Part shown: positions 26,923-34,619 of the stretch, piece by piece
Layout of the letters: each line of letters opens with the position of its first letter
Position numbering within the stretch: position 1 is the stretch's first letter
Notes under the pieces: generated by a model
Databases searched by the model: none
What the model saw: only the letters and a program-made list of their open reading frames with translations
What the model was told of the DNA's origin: nothing
Source: DATMBL01 sp050735975
Lineage (GTDB): Bacteria > Desulfobacterota > Binatia > UBA9968
Assembly: GCA_050735975.1 (NCBI GenBank)
Contig: JBOHVS010000376.1
Location: 13,022-77,021 of the forward strand
DNA: 64,000 nucleotides
Direction: 5' to 3'
Made by a program: the position numbers and the translations under genes

Positions 26923-27092
26923 TTCACCGCGGAGACGCTGAGGGCACGGAGAGGGAAAAGGATTTTCACCACAGAGGACACGAAGAGCGCGAAGGAAGAA
27001 AGCATCGTTTTCAAAATCGATCATTATCAGTCTTCGTGGCCTTCGTGACCTTCGTGGTGAGGATTTCTCTGCGAACTCTGAGCCTGTGGTGA
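26923..27092. repeat. Inverted word tract (CACGAAGG/CCTTCGTG)
   Basis: TTCACCGCGGAGACGCTGAG and CACCACAGAGGACACGAAGA on the left face TCTTCGTGGCCTTCGTGACC and TTCGTGGTGA on the right, around about 35 unique bases. CACGAAG words of this kind recur in intergenic DNA of several environmental phyla. It lies between the convergent ends of the acyl-CoA dehydrogenase and the VOC gene, where a structured tract could stop transcription from both sides. Confidence 0.7.
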
Positions 27093-27119
27093 AATAACAC
27101 TTGCTCCTCTGGTCGGGCT

Positions 27120-27515
27120 CTAGTTTCCCTGCGCGAAGGACAGCTCCCAACGGTTCCCGTCCGGATCGAAGAGATTGATGGAGTAATTGATTCCGTCCCT
27201 GTGGGGCCGGACTTTTTCAATATTGGCGCCCATTTCTTTTAGCGCCACTAGAGCCTTCTCTTGCTCCTGCCATGGAATATTGAGCGTGTGATGCGGGTCG
27301 ACGGCTCGCGGGCCCTTTGAGGCGTCGAAAAGATGGACTTCGAAATTGCCGAGCCGGACGTCCACTTCCTTGACCTGGCCGGTCTTGATCTGTTGTTCAT
27401 CAGGGGTAACTCGACGCACCACTTCTCCGCCCAGCACTTTCGTGTAAAATTCTTCCGCTTTACCGAGATCCTTGGCGCTCATGGCGAACGTTCTTAGTCC
27501 TTTAATGTCAAACAT
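27120..27515 (-). CDS. VOC-family (glyoxalase/dioxygenase-fold) protein
   Basis: A 131-residue protein of the vicinal oxygen chelate superfamily. It has two beta-alpha-beta-beta-beta modules: module 1 from LRTFAMSAKDLGKAEEFYTKVLGGEVV, module 2 ending INLFDPDGNRWELSFAQG, where Glu is the usual C-terminal metal ligand. A His ligand is likely in DPHHTLNIPW. Length and ending fit single-chain VOC proteins, which include glyoxalase I, epimerases and resistance proteins; the reaction is not determined. GGGAGG precedes ATG 27515. It is a lone gene between repeat DNA and the amidohydrolase remnant. Confidence 0.82.
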   Translation of the reverse strand: MFDIKGLRTFAMSAKDLGKAEEFYTKVLGGEVVRRVTPDEQQIKTGQVKEVDVRLGNFEVHLFDASKGPRAVDPHHTLNIPWQEQEKALVALKEMGANIEKVRPHRDGINYSINLFDPDGNRWELSFAQGN

Positions 27516-27648
27516 GAGAAACCTCCCGAATAGGATTTTGCCCTCAGGTTATTTCCGCGCTGACTAGGTTGTCAAGTAGCCTGAATGGAGGATAGTGGTT
27601 CAATTTGGCCCAAGATCCCTCACGGAGCTTGTCCTGAGACTCTTCGCT

Positions 27649-27798
27649 GCGCTCGGGTCCGACTATACGCATCGCGACCCATCGATGGGGCTCGAGTTTC
27701 GAAAGTTGCTGCAAGAACGAGCCGGTCGCGGCGAGATTCCCCAATCCGCCGTGCAGAAGATTCTGTACGATAACCCTAGCGCTTTCTATGGGCTGTGA
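27649..27798 (+). pseudogene. Amidohydrolase family 2 C-terminal remnant
   Basis: About 49 codons read LGSDYTHRDPS at one end and PQSAVQKILYDNPSAFYGL at the other, the characteristic metal-Asp segment and closing helix of family 2 amidohydrolases. There is no room for the rest of the barrel. The upstream side runs into a dispersed CTGAGACTCTTCGCTGCGCT repeat, which marks the break. It is the decayed end of a fourth barrel gene of this kind. Confidence 0.65.
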
Positions 27799-27903
27799 CG
27801 ACGACCGCGACAGAAGTCAAAGGTCGGAGGTCAGAAATCAGAGGTCAGACGGCAGAGATCGGAGACCCTTCCTCGATACTCTTTGCACTTTGCTCTTTGC
27901 CAG

Positions 27904-28884
27904 TTAGATATTGACTCGATCCATATCTCTGGCGCGCGGGCCGGCGGCAACTCCAGGTGGAAAGACCGCGTTTAACCGGTTCAGGTCGTCTTTGCTGAGC
28001 TTGATGTCGACGGCCTTGAGGTTTTCCTCCAAATGCCGGCGGCTCTTGTTGCTGGGAATCGGGATGATGTCTTCGCCCTGGGCCAGCAACCACGCAAGCG
28101 CGATCTGCGCCGATGTCGCTGATTTCTCTTTGGCGAATTCTTCGAAGCGGGTGAGCAGGTTTAGATTGTGCTCGATGTTGCCCGATTGAAAGCGCGGGTG
28201 ATTGTTACGGCTGTCGTTTTCGGAAATGTCATTACGGCTATGCACGGCACCCGCGAAGAAGCCTCGTCCGAGAGGAGAGTAGGCCATGAAACCCATGCCG
28301 AATTCCCGGCACGCCTGAATGTTGCCGGCTTCGGGATCGCGGGACCACAATGAATACTCCATTTGCAATGAGGCGATGGGATGCACTTTTCGCGCCCGGC
28401 GGATGGAATCGGCGCTCGCTTCCGAAAGACCGACATAACGGGCCTTGCCTTGCTCTACGAGCCGCGCCATGGCGCCGACCGATTCCTCGACGGGGACTTT
28501 AGGATCGACGCGCGACATGCAGAATATGTCGAGACAGTCGATGCCGAGACGCTGCAGGCTTTGCTCGCAGTTCTGAGTTAAGTAATCGGGTGAGCTGCCG
28601 CTGCGATTTCCACTCTCATCGGGCGCGCGGGGGCTACCCGACTTGGAATGAATCACGATCCTTTCGCGCCTGCCTTTGAGCGTTCGGGCGATCAATTCGT
28701 GATTATGGCCGTTGCCGTAACTGGCCGACGTATCGAGAAAGTTGATGCCGAGATCGAAGGCGCGGTGCAAGGTGGCTATGGATTCGTTGTCATCGGCACT
28801 CCCATAGACACCGGACATGCTCATGCAGCCGAGGCCCAACCGCGAGACCTCGAACCCGGTAGTTCCGAACTTGCGATATTCCAT
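27904..28884 (-). CDS. Aldo/keto reductase, tetrad His replaced
   Basis: A 326-residue (beta/alpha)8 NADPH-dependent reductase. It begins MEYRKFGTTGFEVSRLGLGC, has FLDTSASYG (catalytic Asp and Tyr), IHSKSG (Lys), a YSPLGRGFFAG segment and IIPIPSNKSRRHLEENLKA for coenzyme binding. The catalytic His normally in QHRVDP is replaced: the stretch reads FCMSRVDP, with Ser. That may alter or abolish reduction. ATG 28884 has AGGGAAG upstream; the frame is open 18 codons further. It is transcribed alone toward the amidohydrolase remnant. The substrate is unknown. Confidence 0.85.
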   Translation of the reverse strand: MEYRKFGTTGFEVSRLGLGCMSMSGVYGSADDNESIATLHRAFDLGINFLDTSASYGNGHNHELIARTLKGRRERIVIHSKSGSPRAPDESGNRSGSSPDYLTQNCEQSLQRLGIDCLDIFCMSRVDPKVPVEESVGAMARLVEQGKARYVGLSEASADSIRRARKVHPIASLQMEYSLWSRDPEAGNIQACREFGMGFMAYSPLGRGFFAGAVHSRNDISENDSRNNHPRFQSGNIEHNLNLLTRFEEFAKEKSATSAQIALAWLLAQGEDIIPIPSNKSRRHLEENLKAVDIKLSKDDLNRLNAVFPPGVAAGPRARDMDRVNI

Positions 28885-29003
28885 ATAACTTCCCTGTCGC
28901 TGATGGCTAAGGAGGAACGGGCCGAGGTCAGAAGTCAAGGGTTGAAAAGCTTTGCTTCTCTATCCATGACTCCACCTCCTTAGCAATTATCACCGCATTT
29001 CGA

Positions 29004-30629
29004 CTACCCAGTCTCCCATTTGACTGAGATCGAGCTGTGGACCCGCTTTACTCCAGGCACATTGCGTGCAGCCTCTTCGGCGGCGGCTTTTTGCTTTCCC
29101 GATAGGACCGCGCCGGTAAGGTAGGCTGTATCATTAACAAACGCCACGACCACGCCCTCGACCGCCCGCTGGTGAATAGCTCTGTCTATCTGATTTTCTA
29201 TCGCTTTTTGCCACGAAGCCGCCGAAGGGGGCGGATTAGCGTCCGGAAATTTCTTTTCCGGCGGCGACACATCGGACGGTCCGCCGGGTGCCATGTTACT
29301 GCTGCCAAGCGGGTTTCCGTTTGTCCCTGGAGGGGTGGGGATGGGTTTCAACGTCGTGGGGTCTCTGTCGCGCGGCGCTTGCTCGCTCTCAGGTTTTTGT
29401 GCGGTAGCGAAATCCTGGTACGGCGGAAGCTCAGGCGCCGGCTGCTTCTTTTCAAGCACACGGTCAAAAAAACTTTGCGATAGGGGATGATTGGATCCGT
29501 AAAATTCCCACAGACCAATCATACCCATCCCGATGACCAGCAACCCTGCCACTTTTGTAGTCCTGCGTCCTGCCTTTCGCGCGAACGGCGCTGGGATCGG
29601 TTCGCTGAATTCGCTGAAAATGCTGGCTGTTTCCGGGGGCGGCAATCTCCATTGATCCTCCAACGGGGGATCCTCTGACGGGGGATCATCCAACGGTTTT
29701 CGAGCCGTCAACGTGCGTACGCGTCTAGAAATCGTGTCACCGTTCGGATCAAGCCAGGACAACGCAACGGAATCATCTTCTGGATCATGCAAAACTTTTT
29801 TAGAAATCCAATTTCGGTATAGGTCCGCGTTGAGCCGCTCTGCGTGAATAGGCTGCCGCATCTCGTTCTGCAGAGCGCATGCGTTGATCGCGCGAGGGTT
29901 GGCGCTTTCTTCAACGAAAACACGGTCGTTGACGGCCCTAAGATCATACCCGTCAGGGAAAACGACGAGCCCTCTTACCTTGATGTCAGATGTCTGTCTG
30001 TGATCGTCAAAGAAGGCGGTAAGCTTATCTTCAACGATTCTCATCGCTTGCTTCGCTCGCCTGACCGGGTTGTCAATCGGGAAGTCTCTTCCATCGGATA
30101 GGGTCAAGAGCCAAGGTCCTTCAGGAATTAATGATTTATGAACACTCGCCTGCTCAATGCCACAAGGATCGACGATTGCCGCGACCGTAATCCCGTGAGG
30201 AGCGACCGCCAGGAGATCGGCGTCGAGATCCATTCCAAACCATGGTGTCTCGCTCGGGTCCAATCGTGAGAAGGCTTCCGCCAGGTTTTCATTGATCTTC
30301 TTCTTAAAGCCGGAAGCGTCGTAAGGCTTACGACGAGATTCCGTTTGTTGATCAACTTGATCAAGAGGTGGCGTGATTTCGGATTCTGGCTCAGGGGATG
30401 ATGTCGCCTGCAGTTCTTCTGCGCTGCTGTCAGTAATCTCGGTTGGACGTTGCTGGTTCAGATCCGCCCCGCACTTTCCGCAAAATCCGTCAACTTGCTC
30501 GCCTAAATTGCCGCACGATGGACACTGCTGGCCGGAGGCTTGGTCTGGAGGCGCAAAGCGCAAACCATGATTTGGGCAATAGTTATAAGAATCAGGATAT
30601 ACTAAACGACAAAGCCGACAGTATTTCAC
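29004..30629 (-). CDS. Membrane protein with zinc ribbons and a C-terminal BON domain
   Basis: A 541-residue protein of unusual layout. Residues 4-21 and 36-53 are two cysteine ribbons (CRLC...CPNH and CPSCG...CGKCG). Residues 60-105 are acidic and low in complexity. Residues 130-305 form a globular domain with DLLAVAPHGITVAAIVD and VRGLVVFPDGYDL, faintly like NERD-type domains. Residues 359-376 are one transmembrane helix. A Pro-rich stretch follows, and residues 470-541 are a BON domain (VEGVVVAFVNDTAYLTGAVLSG, NVPGVKRVHSSIS). The ribbons would be cytoplasmic and the BON domain periplasmic. I do not recognise the whole protein. It is a single gene facing the repeat-poor 30.6-31.1 kb gap. 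Confidence 0.75.
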   Translation of the reverse strand: MKYCRLCRLVYPDSYNYCPNHGLRFAPPDQASGQQCPSCGNLGEQVDGFCGKCGADLNQQRPTEITDSSAEELQATSSPEPESEITPPLDQVDQQTESRRKPYDASGFKKKINENLAEAFSRLDPSETPWFGMDLDADLLAVAPHGITVAAIVDPCGIEQASVHKSLIPEGPWLLTLSDGRDFPIDNPVRRAKQAMRIVEDKLTAFFDDHRQTSDIKVRGLVVFPDGYDLRAVNDRVFVEESANPRAINACALQNEMRQPIHAERLNADLYRNWISKKVLHDPEDDSVALSWLDPNGDTISRRVRTLTARKPLDDPPSEDPPLEDQWRLPPPETASIFSEFSEPIPAPFARKAGRRTTKVAGLLVIGMGMIGLWEFYGSNHPLSQSFFDRVLEKKQPAPELPPYQDFATAQKPESEQAPRDRDPTTLKPIPTPPGTNGNPLGSSNMAPGGPSDVSPPEKKFPDANPPPSAASWQKAIENQIDRAIHQRAVEGVVVAFVNDTAYLTGAVLSGKQKAAAEEAARNVPGVKRVHSSISVKWETG

Positions 30630-31112
30630 GGTCTCATCTAAACATACTGAAAATAGTGCCGCAACATTGCACGCGCACTTAACGAACTTACCTAACCGCC
30701 CTTGATTCCGAAGGGGATGTCATAATCCTTTTCAATCTTCTTTTCAAGAAATTTCTGAGAAACGCAGCTATCGTGTATTGGATCCGGTAAGAAAGTTCTT
30801 TAAGAAACCCAAAGGACTTATTTAGGTCTTCCCCTGAACTGCAAGCGCGCTTTGCTCTTTCGTGGTTGCAGGGCGGTATGTTTGGATATCTACGGGAAGG
30901 CAAAGAGATCGTTCGATTTCGTCTTCCAGGCGTCCAAGAAGGCGAGGATACTCCTTTCTAAAATGGACCAAGTTTGTACGGGACTCCGAGCAATGAGAAA
31001 TCTGACAGGGGTTTCGTCAAAGGGCTTTACGGGCGATAGCAAAAGTTGATAAAGAGATTGAGTTCGGTCCCGACCAAAAGAAAATTCACGATAGAAAGAA
31101 GGAGGGTGCCAA
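30630..31112. other. Intergenic region, no recognised feature
   Basis: Nearly 480 bases between divergent genes with no reading frame that looks like a protein on either strand, no tRNA and none of the word repeats seen elsewhere. It probably contains the promoters of the zinc-ribbon/BON gene and of the hydratase/lyase operon. AAGGAGG lies ten bases before the ATG at 31113. Confidence 0.4.
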
Positions 31113-31937
31113 ATGGCAGTGACGAAAGAATACAAGACGGTCAAAGTTGACAAAGAAGACGGGATCACGTGGGTCATTTTGAACCGGCCGGAGAAGAGAA
31201 ACGCGATGAACCCGCAGCTTCACTACGACATGCTCGAAGCGCTGACGGAGCTGGAGGTCGACAAGGAAACGCAAGTGGTGGTAATTACGGGCGCCGGGCC
31301 GAGCTGGTGCGCAGGGCAGGATCTGCGCGAGTACTTTCGCGGCACCGACGATAACGCGATCGAAAGACGTAAGGCGAGCTGGGCCTCTCAGGAGTGGCGC
31401 TGGCGCAGGCTGTTCACCTTCCCAAAACCCACCATCGCCATGGTCAACGGGTTTTGCTTCGGCGGGGCTTTCACGCCGCTCATCGCCTGTGATTTTGCCA
31501 TCGCCGCCGAGGACGCGATCTTTGGTTTGAGCGAAATCAACTGGGGTATCTTTCCGGGCGGATTGGTGAGCCGGGTTTTGGCGGATGCTATGAGTTATCG
31601 TGACGCCATGTACTACATCATGACGGGAGATCCGTTCGACGGCAAGAAGGCCGCGGAGTTGAAGCTCGTGAATTACGCTGTACCGAAGGAAAAGCTGCGT
31701 GAAGAAACAGTCAAGCTGGCGAAGAAGCTGATGGAGAAGAATCCGCAGGTGCTTAGAGCGGCGAAGGAAGTTTACAAGTACTGCCGCAATATGGATTACA
31801 ACCAGGCCGAGGATTACATGTCGGCGAAGGGAACCGCTTTGCGGCTGAGCGATCCGGAAAAGGGACGCGAGACCGGTATGAAGCAGTTCCTTGACGAAAA
31901 GACCTACCGGCCGGGATTGGGCACCTACAAGCGATAA
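31113..31937 (+). CDS. p-Hydroxycinnamoyl-CoA hydratase/lyase-like protein
   Basis: A 274-residue crotonase closely similar along its length to p-hydroxycinnamoyl-CoA hydratase/lyase (feruloyl-CoA hydratase/aldolase): TVKVDKEDGITWVILNRPEK, PKPTIAMVNGFCFGGAF, FGLSEINWGIFPGG, YYIMTGDPFDGKKAAE, RAAKEVYKYCR and GMKQFLDEKTYRPGLGTYKR. Catalytic Glu141, Tyr74 and Tyr235 match HCHL residues; the HCHL Met in AGMDL is Gln69 and its Ser is Thr121. The enzyme would hydrate an arylacrylyl-CoA and split it to an aldehyde and acetyl-CoA. GAAGGAGGG precedes ATG. It opens a four-gene set with an acyl-CoA dehydrogenase and two CoA-transferase chains. Confidence 0.88.
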   Translation: MAVTKEYKTVKVDKEDGITWVILNRPEKRNAMNPQLHYDMLEALTELEVDKETQVVVITGAGPSWCAGQDLREYFRGTDDNAIERRKASWASQEWRWRRLFTFPKPTIAMVNGFCFGGAFTPLIACDFAIAAEDAIFGLSEINWGIFPGGLVSRVLADAMSYRDAMYYIMTGDPFDGKKAAELKLVNYAVPKEKLREETVKLAKKLMEKNPQVLRAAKEVYKYCRNMDYNQAEDYMSAKGTALRLSDPEKGRETGMKQFLDEKTYRPGLGTYKR

Positions 31938-31938
31938 G

Positions 31939-32082
31939 CAGACAGAGACAGAGATGAAGAGACAGAGAGGGATGAAGAGATAGAGACAGAGAAAAACAGA
32001 CAGAGATAGTGAAAGAGATAGAGCCCTTGAAGGCCATTAGGTTCTTGGGCGGGATCTCTGTCTCAAATCTCTGTCTCTGTGT
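31939..32082. repeat. Inverted word tract (AGACAGAG/CTCTGTCT)
   Basis: About 84 bases of AGACAGAGACAGAGATGAAG-like words at 31939-32022 face ATCTCTGTCTCAAATCTCTG plus TCTCTGTG at 32054-32082, around a short unique loop. The right arm ends 15 bases before the acyl-CoA dehydrogenase ATG. Confidence 0.75.
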
Positions 32083-32096
32083 AATGGTTGATCAAC

Positions 32097-33263
32097 ATGG
32101 ATTTCAACTTACCCGAAGAGCTTCAGGTACTGAAGGAAACGGTTCGAAAGTTCGTCGATCGAGAGCTGATCCCTCTGGAGCGGGAGTGCCGCCCGGAGGG
32201 CGAGGAGATGCCGGAAAAGTTCATTAAGCCGCTGCAGGAAAAAGCGAAAGCCATCGGATTGTGGTTGCTTGATGTGCCGCAGGAATATGGCGGGGCCGGT
32301 CTCGATCTGCTCAGCCGGTGCGTGATCATGGAAGAGGTGGCGCGGACGGTCGCGATTCCTTTTCGCTACGCGCCGATCTTTGGCCCTGAAGTGAGGCCGG
32401 TGCTGTTTCATTGCAACGAGGAGCAGAAAGAGCGGTTCCTTTTCCCGGTCATGCGGGGAGAGAAGCGTATGTGCTTCGCGCAGACCGAGCCGGATGCAGG
32501 CAGCGACCCCGCGGGGATGAAAACTCGCGCCGTTAGAGACGGCGATCATTATGTTGTCAATGGCACAAAGCGCTTTATCACCGGTGCAAAAAACGCTGAT
32601 TACGCGCAAGTGATCGCGGTCACCGATCCCGAGAAACGGGCGCGCGGCGGCGTTACTTGCTTCATTGTCGACATGAAGGCTCCGGGAGTTACGCTTGAGC
32701 GGCTTTGGCCGACCATGATGGGCGATACGCCGGGTCAAATTCTATTCGAGAACGTACGAGTGCCTGCGGCCAACATTATCGGCGGCGAAGGCCAGGGCTT
32801 CTCCATCGCCCAGAAATGGATTCAAGAGGGACGCATACGCGGGCACGGCGCGCGGCCGGCCGGCATCGCGCAGCGGGCGCTCGATATGATGATCGAGTAC
32901 TCCAAGGTGCGGACGACGTTTGGCCGTCCGCTTTCGGATCGCCAGGCGATTCAGTTCATGATCGCCGACTCGGCGATGGAACTGCACGCCTGCCGATTGA
33001 TGGTTTACGAATGCGCCTGGCGTCATGACCGGGAGGAAGACGTTCGCCAGCTTTCCTATATGACCAAGATCATGTGCGCCGAAATGGCGAGCCGAGTCGT
33101 GGATCGCTCGATCCAAGTTCACGGCGGTGTCGGGCTCACTCGCGACCTGCCTCTCGAATGGTGGTACCGCCAGGTGCGGAGCATCCGCATCACCGAAGGG
33201 ACGCCGGAAGTCCTACGTTGGCGACTAGCAGAACATCTCATCAAAAGTCATAAACCATTATGA
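32097..33263 (+). CDS. Acyl-CoA dehydrogenase
   Basis: A 388-residue dehydrogenase beginning MDFNLPEELQVLKETVRKFV; a TTG three codons upstream is possible but less likely. Motifs: CFAQTEPDAGSDPAGMKTRA, VNGTKRFITGAKNADYAQ, YSKVRTTFGRPLSDRQAI, IQVHGGVGLTRDLPLEWWYR and RITEGTPEVLRWRLAEHL with the catalytic Glu. It is the near paralogue of the gene at 25751. The stop overlaps the start of the CoA-transferase gene (ATGA), so translation is coupled. In the module it would oxidise the thioester made by the CoA-transferase and feed the hydratase/lyase. Confidence 0.93.
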   Translation: MDFNLPEELQVLKETVRKFVDRELIPLERECRPEGEEMPEKFIKPLQEKAKAIGLWLLDVPQEYGGAGLDLLSRCVIMEEVARTVAIPFRYAPIFGPEVRPVLFHCNEEQKERFLFPVMRGEKRMCFAQTEPDAGSDPAGMKTRAVRDGDHYVVNGTKRFITGAKNADYAQVIAVTDPEKRARGGVTCFIVDMKAPGVTLERLWPTMMGDTPGQILFENVRVPAANIIGGEGQGFSIAQKWIQEGRIRGHGARPAGIAQRALDMMIEYSKVRTTFGRPLSDRQAIQFMIADSAMELHACRLMVYECAWRHDREEDVRQLSYMTKIMCAEMASRVVDRSIQVHGGVGLTRDLPLEWWYRQVRSIRITEGTPEVLRWRLAEHLIKSHKPL

Positions 33264-34513
33264 CGGCGATCGCGGATGCAAGTTCCCTAGCCCGCGTTGC
33301 GGGAGAGGGTCAGGGTGAGGGTGCAACCGCTCTCCTGCCCGGCTTCCGTGTCCTGGATTTGAGTTCTTCGATGGGGGCATTTTGCGGCAAGCTGCTGCGC
33401 GACCTGGGAATGGACGTTATCAAGGTCGAACAGCCGGGAGGCGACGCCGCCCGCTCCGAGCCGCCCTTTGCCAAAGGCCATACTCACCGCGAAGGAAGCC
33501 TTCGTTTCGCGTACCTCAACGCGGGCAAGCGCAGCATCACGCTCGACATCACGAAGGAGACCGGCCGGAAGCTCTTGTTCGACTTGGTGGCGCGCTCTGA
33601 TATTGTGCTGGAAACCTTCGAACCGGGCTATCTGGCCGCGCACCATATCGGCTACGAGTCCATGATAGCACGCCAGGAAAAAATAATTTTGGTTTCCCTC
33701 ACCGGTTTCGGCCAGGACGGACCCTACGCTCATTTTAAGACACCGGATATCGTTGGCACGGCTATGGGCGGTTTGCTCTATATCAGCGGCGATCCAAAGC
33801 TCACGCCATGCAATCCACCGGAGACGCAATCGTATTATTACGCGAGTCTTTTCGCGGCTTACGGCGTGATGCTCGCGCTCTGGCAGCGGCAGACGCGCGG
33901 CATCGGCGCGTTCATCGATGCGTCGATTCAAGCGAGCATGGCGCTGCACGAGCACGTCGCTTTCAACTATTCGGCGGAGGGGCGGGTGATGAAGCGCGCC
34001 GGCAGCCAGCACCAGCACAATGCGCCGGCCAATCTTTTTAAGTGCAAGAACGGTTACATCGCGCTCTTCGTCACGCAAAATCACTGGCCGCTTCTGCTGA
34101 AGGTTTGGGAAGATCATGCGCCGGAGCTCGACGATCCAAAGTGGATCAACAGCAACTTGCGGCGCGCTAACGCCGACTATATCAACGCGCAAGTGACTTC
34201 TTTCACTTCCCGGTTTCTCAAAGAAGACCTCGCCGAACTGATGCAAAAGCACGGCATACCGGGTCTGCCGGTCAACTCGCCGTCAGACTTTATGAAGGAC
34301 CCGCACATACGGGCGCGGGGGTTTTTTAGCAAAGTCACACACCCGGTGCTTGGTCCCTATGATCAGCCGGGCAGCCCATTCATGGTGGACGGCAAACGCT
34401 CGGCGCCTTTGCCACCGCCGCTTTTGGGGCAGCACAACGAGGAAGTGTTTTGCGGCGAACTCGGTCTCACCCGGCGAGACCTGGAAGTGTTGGTCGCGGA
34501 CGGCGTGATCTGA
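33260..34513 (+). CDS. Family III CoA-transferase subunit without the catalytic Asp
   Basis: A 417-residue CaiB/BaiF protein. It has LLRDLGMDVIKVEQPGGDAA, SLTGFGQDGPYAHFKTPDIV, GGLLYISGDPKLTPC and the TRGIGAFIDASIQASMALHE strand. The residue aligned with the catalytic Asp is Ser191 in PETQSYYYAS. It matches the first half of the fused protein at 18258, which has Ala there. Start ATG overlaps the upstream stop. Codons 9-21 (SLARVAGEGQGEG) are encoded by a dispersed CCGCGTTGCGGGAGAGGGTC-type repeat, so the N terminus is repeat-derived. It probably forms a heterodimer with the next gene product, giving a structural half-site. Confidence 0.88.
   Translation: MTAIADASSLARVAGEGQGEGATALLPGFRVLDLSSSMGAFCGKLLRDLGMDVIKVEQPGGDAARSEPPFAKGHTHREGSLRFAYLNAGKRSITLDITKETGRKLLFDLVARSDIVLETFEPGYLAAHHIGYESMIARQEKIILVSLTGFGQDGPYAHFKTPDIVGTAMGGLLYISGDPKLTPCNPPETQSYYYASLFAAYGVMLALWQRQTRGIGAFIDASIQASMALHEHVAFNYSAEGRVMKRAGSQHQHNAPANLFKCKNGYIALFVTQNHWPLLLKVWEDHAPELDDPKWINSNLRRANADYINAQVTSFTSRFLKEDLAELMQKHGIPGLPVNSPSDFMKDPHIRARGFFSKVTHPVLGPYDQPGSPFMVDGKRSAPLPPPLLGQHNEEVFCGELGLTRRDLEVLVADGVI
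33285..33322. repeat. GGGAGAGGGTCAGGGTGAGGG repeat inside a coding N terminus
   Basis: The first codons of the CoA-transferase gene contain an inverted-repeat element, CCCTAGCCCGCGTTGCGGGA followed by GAGGGTCAGGGTGAGGG. A relative lies in the intergenic DNA at 35872-35904. The frame is kept through the element. Confidence 0.6.
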
Positions 34514-34605
34514 ATGCGAATGTCAAATTGCAAAGTGCAAAACGGAGATTGTGAAATTTCGGACAAAGATTTGCGTTTTGCAATTTGCATTCTGCAATTT
34601 GCATT
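34514..34605. repeat. Inverted word tract (GCAAATTGC words)
   Basis: AATGTCAAATTGCAAAGTGC at 34519-34538 faces TTTGCGTTTTGCAATTTGCA and TTCTGCAATTTGCATTGG at 34570-34607. It fills the gap between the two CoA-transferase genes and creates a spurious in-frame extension of the second. Confidence 0.7.
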
Positions 34606-34619
34606 GGACCGGGGAATCC

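Noticed and set aside
30688..31177. Two minus-strand frames in the 30.6-31.1 kb gap
   Set aside because: Low-complexity basic translations without a family match; one runs into the hydratase/lyase gene antisense.
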